In this document: piece after piece, positions 6,274 to 7,780 of the stretch
Numbering within the stretch: the stretch's first letter is position 1
How the letters are laid out: each line of letters starts with the position of its first letter
Assembly (NCBI GenBank): GCA_021827225.1
Contig: JAKAXG010000191.1
Coordinates: 1-7,780 of the forward strand
Direction: 5' to 3'
DNA from: Actinomycetes bacterium
Lineage (GTDB): Bacteria; Actinomycetota; Acidimicrobiia; Acidimicrobiales; Palsa-688
Length of the DNA: 7,780 bases
Made by a program: the position numbers and the translations under genes
Notes under the pieces: generated by a model
Seen by the model: the letters and a program-made list of their open reading frames with translations, nothing else
Database searches by the model: none
Told to the model about the DNA's origin: nothing

Positions 6274-6821
6274 GGGACCTGGTGGAGGCGGTGCGGGCCG
6301 AGCACCGGAAGGTGCTGGAACTGGGCGACGAGATCCTGGCCCGCTGCGAGGAGGGACCGGTCGGGGAGCGGAGGGCCCGCCGGGTCATCGACGCCCTGGT
6401 GGCCCTGGAGTCCCGCCACGAGGCGGCCGAGGCCCGGGTCCTGTGGCCGGTGGTGCGCGACGTGCTGCCGGAGTACGCCGACCTGCGGGAGACGGCCCGG
6501 GCCCAGGAGCGACAGGCCCGCCGCCACATCTACCGGTTGCACAAGGCGGCCGGACGGGAGGGGACGGAGCCGCTGGCCGCCGCGGTGGTGCGCGAGGTGG
6601 TGGCGCACGTGGGCATGGAGGAGAGCCAGATCCTGCCGTCCCTGGCCGCCGCCCTGAGCCCCAATGACTCCATCCGCCTCGGACTGCTCTACCAGCGGCT
6701 GTCGGCCACCGCCCCCACCAGACCCCACCCCCGGGTCCCGGCCGTGCCGGGGGTGCTGTCCCTGGTGGGCCCGGTCGCCGGCCGGGTGGACCGGGTGAAG
6801 GACCTGCTCAGGATCCGCTAG
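6270..6821 (+). CDS. Hemerythrin-like (HHE) four-helix protein, incomplete third His box
   Basis: A 183-aa soluble protein, mostly helical and charged, with the layout of an HHE cation-binding domain. Visible boxes are the EH of helix 1 (H12), HEAAE in helix 2 (H50, E54) and HVGMEE in helix 4 (H113, E117). At the helix 3 position, where a second EH is usual, the sequence is QERQARRH: Arg81 replaces the expected His, and H86 lies one turn or more later. A full di-iron site is therefore uncertain. The last 40 residues are Pro-rich, then basic. Family members bind O2 or NO, or sense iron or oxidants. In an oxidase operon, oxygen or NO handling is plausible but only inferred. I chose GTG 6270 for its ribosome-site spacing; ATG 6267 would add one residue. 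The 3' end overlaps the convergent ctaG gene. Confidence 0.82.
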   Translation: MRDLVEAVRAEHRKVLELGDEILARCEEGPVGERRARRVIDALVALESRHEAAEARVLWPVVRDVLPEYADLRETARAQERQARRHIYRLHKAAGREGTEPLAAAVVREVVAHVGMEESQILPSLAAALSPNDSIRLGLLYQRLSATAPTRPHPRVPAVPGVLSLVGPVAGRVDRVKDLLRIR

Positions 6822-7680
6822 GGCCGGCCGCCCACGACGGCACGGTCCACTCCAGGTCCGGGGTGGCTCGGGCCTGCTCCCGGCGCTCCTCGCGCAGGGC
6901 GAAGGCGAACCACTGGACCACTATCGCCACCAGCCAGAGGCTGCACGCCCCGGTGGCCGCCACCAGGAACACCTCCCCGCCGGCGCGGGTGTCGGCCAGG
7001 GTGTTGATCGGGGAGATGGGGGTGGACTGGAACCGCATCCATATCCCGGGCAGGGCCTCCAGCGGCATGGAGAGCAGCAGGAGGACCACCCGGGCCGGGT
7101 GGGACAGGTGGTGGCGGGAGGCGTCGGGAGCGACGAGCGGTGGCCAGTACAGCAGGCCGGCGGCCAGCAGCAGGACGTGGCCGGCTTCGTGGGCCGCCTG
7201 GTGGGTGACGAGGTAGTCGTAGACCCCCCGGTCCACGAGCATCACCCACATGGTGGTGAAGTAGACGATCCCGGCTACCACCGGGTGGGTCAGCACCGTG
7301 ATCACCGGGGAGCGCATCAGGCGGGTCACCCGGACCTGGACCGCCCGGGCGCTGGACTGGGCGGCGAGAGGCACCGGCCGGCCGAGGGCCAGCAGGGGCG
7401 GGGCGGCCATCATCAGCAGGATGTGCTGGACCATGTGCAGCGTGACGCTGGTGTCGTCGTAGAACGCCAGGCCCGACCCCACCGCCACCCAGATGGCCGC
7501 CAGCCCGGCCAGGAATGAGGCCGTGTGGCGGACCGGCCATCTGCGGCCCCGCCCGGCCAGGCGGCGCACACCGGCCAGGTACAGCCCGCCGGCGGCCGCC
7601 AGGGTGGCAGCGGCGGCCAGGTCCGGGATCCCGCTCTGGACCCCGGTCAGCAGGACCGACCATCGCACCCCGGGCAGCAC
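6808..7680 (-). CDS. ctaG: CtaG-family cytochrome c oxidase assembly protein (caa3_CtaG type)
   Basis: A 290-aa multi-helix membrane protein with about seven hydrophobic segments. Family marks are the HMVQHILLMMAAPPLLALG block (H82, H86), a second His cluster HQAAHEAGH (H160, H164, H168) followed by LLYWPPL, and RHHLSH at 189-194. These His and Met residues on the outer face fit the copper-handling role known for Bacillus CtaG, which is needed to form active caa3 oxidase; it is unrelated to the Cox11-type protein that shares the name. Its place beside an oxidase operon supports this. The longest frame begins at GTG 7680, but its AGGGGG (7687-7682) is only one base away. GTG 7668, four codons in, is thirteen bases from it, so the exact start is uncertain. 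The gene is transcribed toward the operon. Confidence 0.9.
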   Translation of the reverse strand: MLPGVRWSVLLTGVQSGIPDLAAAATLAAAGGLYLAGVRRLAGRGRRWPVRHTASFLAGLAAIWVAVGSGLAFYDDTSVTLHMVQHILLMMAAPPLLALGRPVPLAAQSSARAVQVRVTRLMRSPVITVLTHPVVAGIVYFTTMWVMLVDRGVYDYLVTHQAAHEAGHVLLLAAGLLYWPPLVAPDASRHHLSHPARVVLLLLSMPLEALPGIWMRFQSTPISPINTLADTRAGGEVFLVAATGACSLWLVAIVVQWFAFALREERREQARATPDLEWTVPSWAAGPSGS

Positions 7681-7739
7681 GCCCCCTAGTTACCCCGCCG
7701 GGCGCCGCCGTCCCATCCCAGCCGCCTGCTCCCGCCCGC
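7681..7739. other. Short intergenic stretch upstream of ctaG
   Basis: These 59 GC-rich bases separate the ctaG start from the possible upstream minus-strand gene end. I see no convincing -10/-35 pair and no hairpin with a T-tract. A minus-strand AGGGGG sits at 7687-7682, and an in-frame TAA just upstream closes the ctaG frame. The gap is short enough for ctaG to be cotranscribed with a minus-strand gene beyond the window. Confidence 0.4.
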
Positions 7740-7780
7740 TCAGTGGCGCAGGGGGTGCGCCCCCCGGTGGTCGGCGTGGA
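7740..7780 (-). CDS. Possible C-terminal end of a minus-strand gene (partial)
   Basis: On the minus strand one frame reads HADHRGAHPLRH and then TGA (bases 7742-7740). The His-rich, charged end looks like a real protein C-terminus, and the gene would lie directly upstream of ctaG in the same direction. Another minus-strand frame stays open to a TAA near 7692-7690 and cannot be excluded. Twelve residues are too few to name a product. Confidence 0.35.
   Translation of the reverse strand, partial: HADHRGAHPLRH

Noticed and set aside
7751..7765. GGGGG-TGCG-CCCCC hairpin as a terminator
   Set aside because: The stem is five base pairs, has no T-tract on either strand, and lies before, not after, the possible minus-strand stop codon.
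1..7780. CRISPR arrays, insertion sequences, tRNA or rRNA genes, attachment sites
   Set aside because: No direct repeat array, transposase, terminal inverted repeats or RNA gene signature was seen; coding genes fill nearly the whole window.

Overview
The window is about 7.8 kb of very GC-rich DNA (by eye roughly 70%, with GC-biased third positions). It carries a respiratory gene cluster of actinobacterial type: the end of a cytochrome c oxidase subunit II gene, then coxA/ctaD, a small membrane protein, and qcrC-qcrA-qcrB for the cytochrome bc complex. The di-heme QcrC with a C-terminal anchor, the three-helix Rieske protein, the PDWY motif in cytochrome b and a CtaG-family copper protein all point to Actinomycetota. 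The exact lineage cannot be read from the window; an Acidimicrobiia-like bacterium is only a guess.

Layout. Eight plus-strand genes run from base 1 to 6821 with almost no space between them: coxB end (1-134), coxA (134-1810), a subunit-IV-position membrane protein (1807-2208), qcrC (2208-3062), qcrA (3059-3922), qcrB (3927-5441), a small lipoprotein (5438-5821), a two-helix membrane protein (5818-6273) and a hemerythrin-like protein (6270-6821). Junctions are TGATG, ATGA or GTGA overlaps, except for a 4-base gap before qcrB, so this is very probably one translationally coupled operon whose promoter lies upstream of the window. A CtaG-type oxidase assembly gene (6808-7680, minus strand) converges on the operon and overlaps its last gene by 14 bases. 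The final 100 bases hold a short intergenic stretch and possibly the 3' end of another minus-strand gene.

How it works together. Quinol is oxidised by QcrB/QcrA. Electrons pass through the Rieske cluster to the two c hemes of QcrC, then to CuA of subunit II and on to the heme-copper centre of CoxA. The tethered di-heme QcrC and the absence of a separate soluble cytochrome c gene fit a bcc-oxidase supercomplex. CtaG would help load copper.

The most notable point is CoxA. It keeps all six metal-ligand histidines and the active-site tyrosine, but by eye alignment it lacks nearly every residue of the canonical D and K proton pathways: the key Glu is Val, the D-channel Asp is Ser, the K-channel Lys is Glu. 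It also lacks the His-Asp pair near the Mg site. The subunit III gene (ctaE), usually found between the coxA region and qcrC in actinobacteria, is missing from that slot. This suggests a divergent oxidase with altered or absent proton pumping, to be tested by alignment and biochemistry.
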